Source: Pseudoflavonifractor sp050943825
GTDB taxonomy: Bacteria; Bacillota; Clostridia; Oscillospirales; Oscillospiraceae
DNA: 64,000 nt
Reading direction: 5' to 3'
Assembly: GCF_050943825.1 (NCBI RefSeq)
Contig: NZ_JBMNPX010000008.1
Coordinates: 1 to 64,000 of the forward strand
The position numbers and the translations under genes are program-made. This document shows, in pieces, positions 16,336 to 25,300 of the stretch. Numbering within the stretch: position 1 is the first letter of the stretch; every line of letters starts with the position of its first letter. The notes under the pieces were generated by a model that worked only from the letters and a program-made list of their open reading frames with translations, was not told the origin of the DNA and did no database searches.

Positions 16336-18585
16336 TTACTTGGCGTAGTAGTTGATGAGGCAGCCGGCCAGCACGATATCCCGCTCCTCACGGGTCATGC
16401 CGGGCAGGCGGAGCGTGACGGTGTGCTCCTGGCCGTTCTGGATGAGGGTGGCCTCCACGGTCTCCTCCATGGACTCCAGCACCTTCCGGATGCCGGGCAG
16501 CCACAGCTTGTCCCCGGGCTGGACGTTCCAGTCCTTCAAGCCGTCGGCCACAAAGGGCAGCATGCCCCAGTTGACCACGTTGGAGCGGTAGCGCTTGGTG
16601 GCGTACTCAGCGGCCAGATTGGCGCAGCCGCCCAGCACACGCTGGCAGGAGGCGGCCTGCTCGCGGGCGGAGCCGTCGCCGGGCTTGAGGGCCATGACGA
16701 AGGTGCCCAGACCGGTGGTGCGGCCGTCCTTGCCGCCCAGGGCCTCCACGACAGCGGCGTCCTGCGGGTTCTTCCGCCGCAGCAGCTCCACCTCCTGGAC
16801 CGCCTTGGCACGGGGCACATACTGGGGGTCCTTGCGGCTCAGGGCGAACTGGGAGAGCTTGATGGGGTTGGAGCGGTAGGAGGAGGTCTCGCCGGAGGGG
16901 ATGAGCTCGTCGGTGGTGGTCACCGGGTCGTAGATGGCGGCGGCGGCGGTGAGGAGCAGGTTCTCAGGCATGGGGATCTGCTCGGGCCAGTCGGCGATGT
17001 TGGGGCCAAAGACCAGCTCGGTCTCGGGCTGGGGATGGCCCACGCCGAAGTACACACGGGCCTTGTAGGCGGAGTCATCGTAGTGATAGGGCTCGCTGGC
17101 GGTGTCGGCGGGCACGTCGGGCAGCTCGGTGGCGGCGGTGAGTACGCCGCCGTTGAGGGCGGTGGCCGCGATGGAGCGGGCGTCCATCAGTGCCACATAG
17201 GCCACCTGACCGTCGGCGGGCTTGGAGCCCTCGCGGTTGGGGAAGTTGCGGGTGGAGTGGCGGATGGAGAAGGCGCCGTTGGCGGGCACATCGCCCGCGC
17301 CGAAGCAGGGACCGCAGAAGCAGGAGCGGATGGACGCACCGGCGGCCATCAGGTCGGCGATATAGCCCTGCTTGGTCAGCTCCAGGTTGATGGGCATGGA
17401 GCCGGGGTAGCAGGAGAGCCAGAAGGCGTCGGAACCGATGGTGTGACCCTTGAGGATCTGGGCAGCCCGGACCAGGTTCTGATAGGTGCCGCCGGAGCAG
17501 CCGGCGATGACGCCCTGGTCCACGTGGAACTGGCCGTCTTTGATCTTCTTGGTGAGGGAGGGGGCGCCGTTCTTCAGCTCCAGCTGACGCACCGCATCCT
17601 CCTCCACCTGGTGGAGCAGGTCAGCCATGTTGGCCTTGAACTCCTTGATGGTGAAGGCGTTGGAGGGGTGGAAGGGCAGGGCGATCATGGGCTCCACGGC
17701 GGACAGGTCCACCTCGATGACGCCGTCGTACCAGGCACCGTCAGCGGGGGCCTGAGCCTGATAGGTGTCGCCGCGGCCCAGCACGGCCAGGTGCTCCTTC
17801 ACGGTGTCGTCGGTGCTCCACACGGAGGACAGGCAGGCGGTCTCGGTGGTCATCACGTCGATGCCGGAGCGGTAGTCCATGGACAGATTCTTCACGCCGG
17901 GGCCGAAGAACTCCATCACCGCGTTCTTCACCGCGCCGATCTTGAAGGTGGCGCCGATGAGGGCCAGGGCCACGTCCTGGGGACCCACGCCGGGGCGGGG
18001 CGCGCCGGTGAGGTGGATGGCGATGACCTTGGGGTAGGCGATGTCGTAGGTCTTGCACAGCAGCTGGCGGGCCAACTCGGGGCCGCCCTCGCCGATGGCC
18101 ATGCAGCCGTAAGCGCCGTAGCGGGTGTGGGAGTCGGAGCCCAGCACCATACGGCCGGGGGCGGCGTACCGCTCCCGCATGTAGGAGTGGATGACGGCCT
18201 GGTGGGCGGGGACGAACTCGCCGCCGTACTTCTTGGCAGCGGACAGGCCGAACACGTGGTCGTCCTCGTTGATGGTGCCGCCCACGGCGCACAGGGAGTT
18301 GTGGCAGTTGGTGAGCACGTAGGGGAGGGGGAACTCCTTCATGCCCGAGGCACGGGCGGTCTGGATGATGCCCACGTAGGTGATATCATGGGAGGCCATG
18401 GCGTCGAATTTCAGCTTCAGGTCGGCCATGTTGGCGGCGGTGTTGTGGGCCTTGAGGATGTTGTAGGCCATGGTGCCGGACTTGGCCAGCTGGGGCGCGG
18501 GCAAACCCGCGGCCATACCCTCGGCCTCGGGGAGGAAGCCGCCGTCCCGATAGTAGACGCCGGAGAGAGTCAGTTTGATGCTCAT
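16336..18585 (-). CDS. Aconitase family hydratase (YbhJ-like)
   Basis: A 749-residue member of the aconitase/isopropylmalate isomerase superfamily, which hydrates and dehydrates carboxylic acids using a [4Fe-4S] cluster. Cluster ligands are suggested by a Cys in TACLSS near residue 250 and by the CFCGPCFGAGD motif near 420. The HSHTRYG-like substrate segment appears as GSDSHTRYG near 155. A swivel-type domain forms the C-terminal part. Length and layout fit the YbhJ-type subgroup better than classical aconitase AcnA (about 890). The true substrate is unknown. The start is set at the ATG that follows GGAGGT. The last 15 codons are duplicated just downstream. Confidence 0.85.
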   Translation of the reverse strand: MSIKLTLSGVYYRDGGFLPEAEGMAAGLPAPQLAKSGTMAYNILKAHNTAANMADLKLKFDAMASHDITYVGIIQTARASGMKEFPLPYVLTNCHNSLCAVGGTINEDDHVFGLSAAKKYGGEFVPAHQAVIHSYMRERYAAPGRMVLGSDSHTRYGAYGCMAIGEGGPELARQLLCKTYDIAYPKVIAIHLTGAPRPGVGPQDVALALIGATFKIGAVKNAVMEFFGPGVKNLSMDYRSGIDVMTTETACLSSVWSTDDTVKEHLAVLGRGDTYQAQAPADGAWYDGVIEVDLSAVEPMIALPFHPSNAFTIKEFKANMADLLHQVEEDAVRQLELKNGAPSLTKKIKDGQFHVDQGVIAGCSGGTYQNLVRAAQILKGHTIGSDAFWLSCYPGSMPINLELTKQGYIADLMAAGASIRSCFCGPCFGAGDVPANGAFSIRHSTRNFPNREGSKPADGQVAYVALMDARSIAATALNGGVLTAATELPDVPADTASEPYHYDDSAYKARVYFGVGHPQPETELVFGPNIADWPEQIPMPENLLLTAAAAIYDPVTTTDELIPSGETSSYRSNPIKLSQFALSRKDPQYVPRAKAVQEVELLRRKNPQDAAVVEALGGKDGRTTGLGTFVMALKPGDGSAREQAASCQRVLGGCANLAAEYATKRYRSNVVNWGMLPFVADGLKDWNVQPGDKLWLPGIRKVLESMEETVEATLIQNGQEHTVTLRLPGMTREERDIVLAGCLINYYAK

Positions 18586-18687
18586 GGACGTACCTCCAAT
18601 ATCTTGTGGATTTGAGAACTTCGCATGTGTACGAAACAGAGTCAAAGACCTGCAGCGGGACGTATGCCCGCCGGTTCAATAAATATT

Positions 18688-18716
18688 ATCATACCAAAGC
18701 GGCGGGAAAAGTGCAA
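18688..18716 (-). promoter_or_regulatory. Promoter of the hydratase gene
   Basis: On the minus strand TTGCAC (18716-18711) and TATGAT (18693-18688) are 17 bp apart. A leader of about 100 nt follows. Confidence 0.6.
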
Positions 18717-18811
18717 GCGGCAGGGGTGGGAAAATGCAGATTTCCCCAGATGTCCTGCAGGACACATAAAAAATTGTAAAAATTTATGTTAACCTTTTTG
18801 AGCCAAATCCA

Positions 18812-18840
18812 TTGACGGACAGAGGGGGATTCGGTAGAAT
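18812..18840 (+). promoter_or_regulatory. Promoter of the amidase gene
   Basis: TTGACG at 18812-18817 and TAGAAT at 18835-18840 are 17 bp apart, 88 bp before the start codon. Confidence 0.65.
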
Positions 18841-18928
18841 AATGAGGAGTGTTTGTCGCGGAACGGGCCTTTGGAAAAGGCACCAGCCACCCGTGCCATT
18901 GGTTTACAAAAGATTAAAGGAGTTCCCC

Positions 18929-20410
18929 ATGAGACAGACAAAGAGAGTGGCCGCATTTCTGCTGATGCTGGCCCTGCTGGTGACTTTCCTGCCGGTACAG
19001 GCGGCGGGGCCCAACGGGCTGCTGAATATTGAGGTACATAACGAGACCACGGGACGCTACGAGCCCCAGCAGGCGGAGAAGGTGAACATAAGCCTGGACG
19101 GGACGGTCATCGACCTGACGGGAGACGTGCCCGGTCTGGCATTGGGCGGGCGTACCATGGTGCCCATCCGCACGGTGGCCGAGGCGCTGGGTGCCACGGT
19201 GCTGTGGCCCCAGGGCAGCAATCAGGTGATTCTCCGTAAGGGGACGGACACCATCGTCCTCACCCTGGGTTCGGCCAGCGCGGTGGTCAACGGCAAGGTA
19301 GAGCCTCTGCCCGACGGCGTGCCCGCCTGCGTGGTGAAGTGCCAGGGGGTGGAGCGTACCATGGTGCCCCTGCGGTTTGTATCCGAGCAGCTGGGGGCCC
19401 AGGTGGACTGGGACCAGGAGACCTTTACCGCTATCATCATCAGCGGCGAAGATGACGGCGCCTATATTACCCGTATCCAGCCCGACTACGACCGGCAGAC
19501 CGTGTTCATCGAGATGGACCGGAAGCTGGAGTACCGGATTACCGACGGGGGCAGCAAGGTGACGCTGGACATCCTGGGCGCGGAGCTCTCAGCGGGCTTT
19601 CCCGGCGCCATCGCGGTGGACAACGACTTCATTGAAACCGTCCGCTATGCCCAGTATGGCTCCACCCTGTACGAGGGCTATGACCATGTGGTCCGTGTGG
19701 AGCTGGCCCTGGCCGACGGCGTCACGCTGGAAAAGAATCTGACGGTGGAGCAGCAGGAGGACGGCATCCTCATCACGGCCTTCCGGCCGGAGGAGGAGGC
19801 GCCGGAGCTTCCGGAGACGCCGGAGGAGCCCACCGACCCGGTAAACCCGTCCAATCCCATCGACCCCTCCCGCCGGACCGTGGTCATTGACCCGGGCCAC
19901 GGCGGCACCAGCAGCGGCGCGGTGTATGAGGGTATTCTGGAGAAGGATCTGACCCTGCCCATCTCCCTGAAGCTGGAGGCACTGCTGAAGAAGGTGGGGT
20001 ACAATGTGGTCATGACCCGCTCCACCGATGTCTACGTGGGCCTCTACGAGCGGGCGGACATCGCCAACAGCGTGGACGCGGATATCTTTGTCTCCATCCA
20101 CGCCAACGCCTTTGACGACCCCTCGGTCAACGGCCTTATCACCTACTATCATCCCTCCAGCGGGCGGGGCAAGCGGCTGGCCCAGGCCATCCAGACCCCG
20201 GCCTGCCAGACAACCGGCGCCAAGGACCGGGGCGTGGCCTCGGCAGACTTTGTGGTCCTGCGTGAGACCGACATGTGCGCCGTGCTGGTGGAAACCGGCT
20301 TCATGACCAACCACGACGAGCTGATGAAGCTCAATGACGACGCGTATCAGGACAAGCTGGCCCAGGGTATTGCCCAGGGAATTATCAACTACCTGAACAC
20401 GCTGGGCTGA
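18929..20410 (+). CDS. N-acetylmuramoyl-L-alanine amidase with copper-amine-oxidase-like stalk domain
   Basis: A 493-residue exported cell-wall hydrolase. A signal peptide (about residues 1-26, ending VQAAG) precedes a stalk domain of the copper amine oxidase N-terminal type (about 45-165, with its paired GGRTMVPIRTVAEALGA and RTMVPLRFVSEQLGA repeats). An AMIN-like beta domain (about 175-290), a Pro/Thr linker and an amidase_3 catalytic domain (about 315-490) follow. Zinc ligands are visible as His in VIDPGHGG, a Glu in the EKDLTL region and His in VSIHANA. The Glu in VLVETGF completes the site. It should cleave the bond between muramic acid and the stem peptide during wall remodelling. The start follows AAAGGAG, and upstream in-frame ATGs lack a site. 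Confidence 0.95.
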   Translation: MRQTKRVAAFLLMLALLVTFLPVQAAGPNGLLNIEVHNETTGRYEPQQAEKVNISLDGTVIDLTGDVPGLALGGRTMVPIRTVAEALGATVLWPQGSNQVILRKGTDTIVLTLGSASAVVNGKVEPLPDGVPACVVKCQGVERTMVPLRFVSEQLGAQVDWDQETFTAIIISGEDDGAYITRIQPDYDRQTVFIEMDRKLEYRITDGGSKVTLDILGAELSAGFPGAIAVDNDFIETVRYAQYGSTLYEGYDHVVRVELALADGVTLEKNLTVEQQEDGILITAFRPEEEAPELPETPEEPTDPVNPSNPIDPSRRTVVIDPGHGGTSSGAVYEGILEKDLTLPISLKLEALLKKVGYNVVMTRSTDVYVGLYERADIANSVDADIFVSIHANAFDDPSVNGLITYYHPSSGRGKRLAQAIQTPACQTTGAKDRGVASADFVVLRETDMCAVLVETGFMTNHDELMKLNDDAYQDKLAQGIAQGIINYLNTLG

Positions 20411-20429
20411 GCGGGGAGCTGGAAAATAC

Positions 20430-20458
20430 TTGACAATGTCCGCTGTCGGCGGTATAAT
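20430..20458 (+). promoter_or_regulatory. Promoter of the glycine riboswitch transcript
   Basis: Consensus TTGACA (20430-20435) and TATAAT (20453-20458), separated by 17 bp, place the transcript start just before the first aptamer. Confidence 0.85.
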
Positions 20459-20479
20459 GTCCATCACAATCGAACAGGA

Positions 20480-20662
20480 CAATTGAAGCGCCCAGGAAAA
20501 AGCCGTTGGCTTGTCGAAGGAGTAACACTCTCAGGCGTTCCGGAGGGAACAGAGACTGTGCGTGGATGTCACTCTGGAGAAGCTCACGAACTGGGTGCCG
20601 AAGGGGCAAAGCGGTGCGGGACAGCGCCGCCAATCTCTCAGGCAAAAGGACAGAGGATAAAC
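20480..20662 (+). ncRNA. Tandem glycine riboswitch
   Basis: Two glycine-aptamer cores occur in tandem. The first has GTCGAAGGAGTAAC then CTCTCAGG and ACAGAGAC. The second has the highly conserved GTGCCGAAGGGGCAA then ATCTCTCAGGCAAAAGGACA. The linker is short, as in classical gcvT-type tandem riboswitches. The outer boundaries are approximate. The downstream gene encodes an AGCS amino-acid/sodium symporter, so glycine level probably sets its expression. The terminator at 20711-20742 is the likely expression platform. Whether glycine turns expression on or off cannot be told from sequence alone. Confidence 0.93.
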
Positions 20663-20710
20663 AATGGCGGCGGGGCCGGAAGGTCCGGCCGGAGGCAGTG
20701 TTTTTCTTTT

Positions 20711-20742
20711 CAGGCCGTGGGTAGACCCACGGCCTGTTTTTT
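20711..20742 (+). terminator. Intrinsic terminator of the riboswitch expression platform
   Basis: CAGGCCGTGGG pairs with CCCACGGCCTG, followed by TTTTTT, 24 bp before the symporter start. It lies about 50 nt after the second aptamer, as expected for an attenuator. Confidence 0.85.
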
Positions 20743-20765
20743 CGAAGAAGAGGAGAGAAAACACT

Positions 20766-22184
20766 ATGATGGAAACACTGCAAGCGTTGGAAGCCTGGCT
20801 CTACCCCATTGTCTGCAAAATTAACGTCACGCTTTCCAGTTACATTCTGGTCTTTCTGTTGATTGGCGTGGGACTGTGGTACTCCATCCGTACCCGCTTT
20901 ATTCAGGTCCGCTGCTTTGGCGAGGGCATGCGGAAGGTGTTCGGCAATCTGTCCCTGCGGGGCGGCCGGCATGAGCGGGGCATGAGCTCCTTCCAGGCGC
21001 TGGCCACCGCCATTGCGGCCCAGGTGGGCACGGGCAATATCGTGGGCGCCTCCGGCGCCATCCTCACCGGCGGCCCGGGCGCCATCTTCTGGATGTGGGT
21101 CATCGCTTTCTTCGGCATGGCCACCATCTACGCCGAGGCCACCTTGGCCATTGAGACCCGTGTGACGGACGAGCAGGGCCACTTCCACGGCGGCCCGGTG
21201 TATTACATCACCACCGCCCTCAAGGGCGCTTTCGGCAAATTCCTGGCCGGCTTCTTCGCCGTGGCCATCATCCTGGCCCTGGGCTTCATGGGCTGTATGG
21301 TTCAGTCCAACTCCATCGGATCCACCTTCCAGACTGCCTTCCATGTGCCCTCCTGGGTGGTGGGAATTGCGCTGGTGATCATCTGCGCCGTCATCTTCCT
21401 GGGCGGCATGAACCGCCTGGCCGCGGTAACCGAGAAGCTGGTGCCGGTGATGGCCGTGATTTTCCTGGTGGGCGGCCTTGCCGTGCTGGTGGCACGGTAC
21501 CGTTACCTGCTGGAGACCTTCGGCATGATCTTCCGCTACGCCTTCCAGCCCCAGGCCATCATCGGCGGCGGCTTCGGCTACGCCATCAAGACCGCCATCA
21601 GCCAGGGCGCCAAGCGCGGCCTGTTCTCCAATGAGGCGGGCATGGGCTCCACGCCCCACGCCCACGCCCAGGCAAACGTGCAGAACCCCCACGACCAGGG
21701 CGTGGTGGCCATGGTTGGCGTGTTTATCGACACCTTCGTGGTGCTCACCCTCAACGCGCTGGTGATCATCTCCACCCTGTACACCAGCGACGGCATCCTC
21801 TATACCGGCACCATCCCTGAGGGGATCAGCAATACCAATCTGGCCCAGACTGCCTTCGGCACTGTGTTCGGCACAGAGGGCGGCGCCATCTTTGTGGCGG
21901 TGTGCCTGTTCTTCTTTGCCTTCTCCACGGTGCTGAGCTGGAATATGTTCGGCAAAATCAACGTCATCTATCTCTTCGGCAAGAAGGCGGCTCCGGTGTA
22001 CGCGGTAGTGGCCCTGCTGTTCATCTTCCTGGGTACCCTTATGTCCAATACCCTGGTGTGGGAGCTGACCGACATGTTCAATAACCTGATGGTCATCCCC
22101 AACGCCATCGCCCTCTTTGCGCTGACCGGCACAGTGGTCAAGATTGCCAAGGGCAGAGGCTCCCGGCTGTCCGCAGAAAAATAA
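20766..22184 (+). CDS. AGCS family alanine/glycine:sodium symporter
   Basis: A 472-residue polytopic membrane protein of the alanine or glycine:cation symporter family (AgcS/AlsT/DagA). Motifs include QVGTGNIVGASGAI with GGPGAIFWMW in the first third and GLFSNEAGMGS, the most conserved family segment, near residue 285. About eleven transmembrane helices can be counted. The start is the first of two adjacent ATG codons, preceded by AGGAG. The long in-frame upstream extension lies in the terminator and is not translated. The glycine riboswitch ahead of it argues that glycine is a substrate. It is a single-gene unit closed by a strong terminator. Confidence 0.95.
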   Translation: MMETLQALEAWLYPIVCKINVTLSSYILVFLLIGVGLWYSIRTRFIQVRCFGEGMRKVFGNLSLRGGRHERGMSSFQALATAIAAQVGTGNIVGASGAILTGGPGAIFWMWVIAFFGMATIYAEATLAIETRVTDEQGHFHGGPVYYITTALKGAFGKFLAGFFAVAIILALGFMGCMVQSNSIGSTFQTAFHVPSWVVGIALVIICAVIFLGGMNRLAAVTEKLVPVMAVIFLVGGLAVLVARYRYLLETFGMIFRYAFQPQAIIGGGFGYAIKTAISQGAKRGLFSNEAGMGSTPHAHAQANVQNPHDQGVVAMVGVFIDTFVVLTLNALVIISTLYTSDGILYTGTIPEGISNTNLAQTAFGTVFGTEGGAIFVAVCLFFFAFSTVLSWNMFGKINVIYLFGKKAAPVYAVVALLFIFLGTLMSNTLVWELTDMFNNLMVIPNAIALFALTGTVVKIAKGRGSRLSAEK

Positions 22185-22199
22185 CCTATATTAGAACAG

Positions 22200-22236
22200 A
22201 AAGCGGGACAGCGGCATAGTGCCGCTGTCCCGCTTC
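22200..22236 (+). terminator. Terminator of the symporter gene
   Basis: A perfect 16-bp stem (AAGCGGGACAGCGGCA with TGCCGCTGTCCCGCTT) with a three-base loop. The T tail is weak. Confidence 0.8.
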
Positions 22237-22295
22237 TGCTATGTCCGTGGATGGCGTCTGATATCCCGGCGGTGTGCAAAAACTTTGGGCCGCCG

Positions 22296-22324
22296 TTGTC
22301 ACAGGGAAAGCGGTATGCTATCAT
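22296..22324 (+). promoter_or_regulatory. Promoter of the TPR/SUFU gene
   Basis: TTGTCA (22296-22301) and TATCAT (22319-22324) are separated by 17 bp. The start codon lies 66 bp downstream. Confidence 0.65.
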
Positions 22325-22389
22325 GGGACCATAAGCGGCGGTGTTGAGCGGCCCATCCCCGGCGGAAGCCGGACAGAGGAGGAAGAAGC

Positions 22390-25300
22390 ATGGAACTGCT
22401 GGAGCAATGCCAGATCTGGAATGAGAACAACGAGTACCAGAAGATCATTGACGCGCTGGAGGCTGTCCCCGCCGGGGAGCGCACCCCGGAGATGGACAGC
22501 GAGCTGGCCCGGGCCTATAACAATATCGCCGGTCCGGAGGAGCGGGCGCTGTACTGGAAGGCCATTCGTCTTCTGGAGCCTCACGCGGAGTATTTTAAGG
22601 ATGACCACTGCTGGAACTTCCGCATGGCCTACGCCTACTATTACCTGGACCAGGAGGGGATGGCCCTGCGCTATTTTGAAAAGGCGCTGGAGGCCCGGCC
22701 CGGTGACAGGGATACCCAGGAGCTGATAGCCGACTGCCGACAGCGCCTTGCAATGCCGCGGTTTGCCGAGAGCTTCCAGGAGCGGACAGCGAAGGCGTGG
22801 GACGCCTTTGCCCGGGAGGAGGCGGAGCTCCGCCGCATGATGGACGGGGACAGAGAGGGACAGAACGGCAGGGAGATCATCGCAAAGTGTGAGGCCATCC
22901 TGAACCTGGCCTTTGAGCAGATCTCCTTCAATCTGGGCTTCAACGGGGAGAAATACGAGCTGATTCTCACCCCGGAGGGCGACCGGCTGAAGCTCTTTGA
23001 ACTGGCCTATTTTCAGCGCCGTGCCCCTGGGGCAGTGACGGAGAAGTGGAACATTCTGGTGGGCCGCCAGCCCGCCGCCGGCTGTGACCTGCGTTCCGGC
23101 GGCTGGGAGGTGTCGGGCGGCGACGTGCAGGTATGGGCGGAGAAGCTGGACCGCGGCGTGGGGCTGACCCTGTACTGCGAGAAGCTGCTGCCTCTCCTCC
23201 GGGAGGAGGAGAGCCGGGCCTGGTGGATGCTCTCCACCCTCACCGATCAGGTCCTGGGCGAAATTCCCGGCATGAGGTACATAGCCCGATTTGATGTGAC
23301 GGACACACCGGGAGACGGGAAGTCCATCCCGCTCACGGAGCTGCCCGGCGCGCTGGAAGATATGGGGCTGAATCTGTCGCTGGACCCCTGGGACTATCTG
23401 GGCAGCGAGACGGTCTACCAGACGGAGCCGGACAGTGATCCGGACGCCGACTGGCGGATGGACGTGGTGGAGGGCTCCACCTGCTGCCCGCCGCTCATCA
23501 ACGGCTACCTGAGCGGGGAGGATGAGGGGATGGACGCCCTCCACGCCGACGGCGCGGCGGCGGGCTTCCTCTGCTATCCCCTGGATGGCTTTGACGGAGA
23601 GGACCGCGACAGCAGAAGAGAGGCCTTCCGGGCCGCGCTGGAGTCGGCGCTGACCGCACAGGCCGGGGAGGACGCCCTCACCCTGACCGGCAGCGCCGCC
23701 GGACTCTACTGCGGCTATGTGGATTTTATCGCCTGGGACCTGTCCGCGGTGCTCAGCGCGGCGGTGGAGTTTTTCCAGGGGACGGAGCTGCCCTGGGCCA
23801 GCTTCCATGTGTTCCGCCGGGCGGTGCCCACCGTGCGGCTGCTGAACCGGGAGCCCCAGCCCCAGATCCATGAGGAGACCGGATCGCTGCTCTCCCAGGA
23901 AGAGATTGAGACCATGGAGTCCCTGGTCGGAGAGGCCAGCGGGTACTACGGCCGGATGTTTGAATATATCCGGAACTTTGTGGAGGCAGGGGTTCAGGAG
24001 GGAAAATTTACCCGGCAGCAGGCCCAGCAGGATTTGCAGGTGGCGCTGTGGTATGCCTACGCCTGTCTCAACATGGATGAATATGAGTTCTATTACCGGG
24101 CGGCTCAGTGGCTGCCCGGATCGGAGAAGAACGCCGGGGGCTGTGGAACCTGGTACTACCGCTATTCCGTGGCGCTGATGTACTGCGGCCGGCTGGAGGA
24201 GGCGCGGCAGTACGCCGAGCAGGGGACCCGGGAGGAGCCGGATTACCCGTGGATCTGGCTTCAGGCGGGCAAGCTGCGCAGCCACTTTGGGGACCGGTCA
24301 GGGGCGCTGGAGGCGGTGGAACGAGGCCTTGCCCTGGTGCCCGGCGACTATGAATTTCAGACCCTGCGGGAGGAGATCATGTCTGGGGCCACGCTGGAGC
24401 AGATGGAGTATCACTGGATCAATCCGGAAGCCGACAGCAGGCTCCAGAGCGGACTGGACAGGAATGCCGACAGCAAGCAGCGGGTCATTTCCTGCATCAA
24501 CATCAACCAGGCGGGTCTGGCGTCCTTTATGGAGCTGTTTGGCCTTGAAGAGAACGACCTTGTGCGGGATGATCCCTACTGTGTCTTTGTCCGGTCCGTC
24601 CGGGACCGCAGTGTGGAGGTGGTCTTCCGCATGAACCAGGCGGGCCTGTCCAAGCTGGATGGGGGGTGGCTGGCCGTCCAGAAGGCCCGGCTGGATGACG
24701 GCCGATGGCTGACCCTGACCATACCCGATGGGGAGAAGGGCAGGCTGGAGGCGGTGCTCTTCGATTTGGATTACAGCGTCACCCTGGTCTACGAGGTGGA
24801 AGGGGAGGAGAACCGGTACTTCAGAGCCAAACTCAATGAGGACGGTACGGTTGAACACATTGAGAAGGATGAGAACCAGAGCGCCGGTGCGCCTGAGTAT
24901 TACAGTCAGGACGAGATGGCAGCGGTGGAGGAACACATCAGGCAGTATTTCGGCAGCTTTGAGCGGGTGTGGCACGAGCTGGCCTCCCCGGACATCCATG
25001 TGGATATCTGCCTGATTCCGCCTGGGGACGAGCGGGACTACTACACCCTTGTGACCATGGGTATGGGCGCCCACCGGATGAACGTGCCCGGGGAACTGGC
25101 GGACCACAAGCTGGAGCGGGCGGAGCTGGCCATTGCCCTGCCGCCGGACTGGAAGCTGGGGGAGAAGGACCTGGCCGACGAGCAGTGGTACTGGCCCATC
25201 CGGCTGCTGAAGGTGCTGGCCCGTCTGCCCATCCAGTCGGACACCTGGCTGGGCTGGGGACACACGGTGGACAATCAGGAGGCTTTTGCGGAGAACACCG

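Noticed and set aside
16255..18615. 786-codon open frame on the plus strand opposite the hydratase gene
   Set aside because: Its product is a Gly/His/Val/Ala-rich low-complexity string with no domain. The minus strand carries a fully conserved hydratase. Long antisense frames are expected in GC-rich codon-biased genes.
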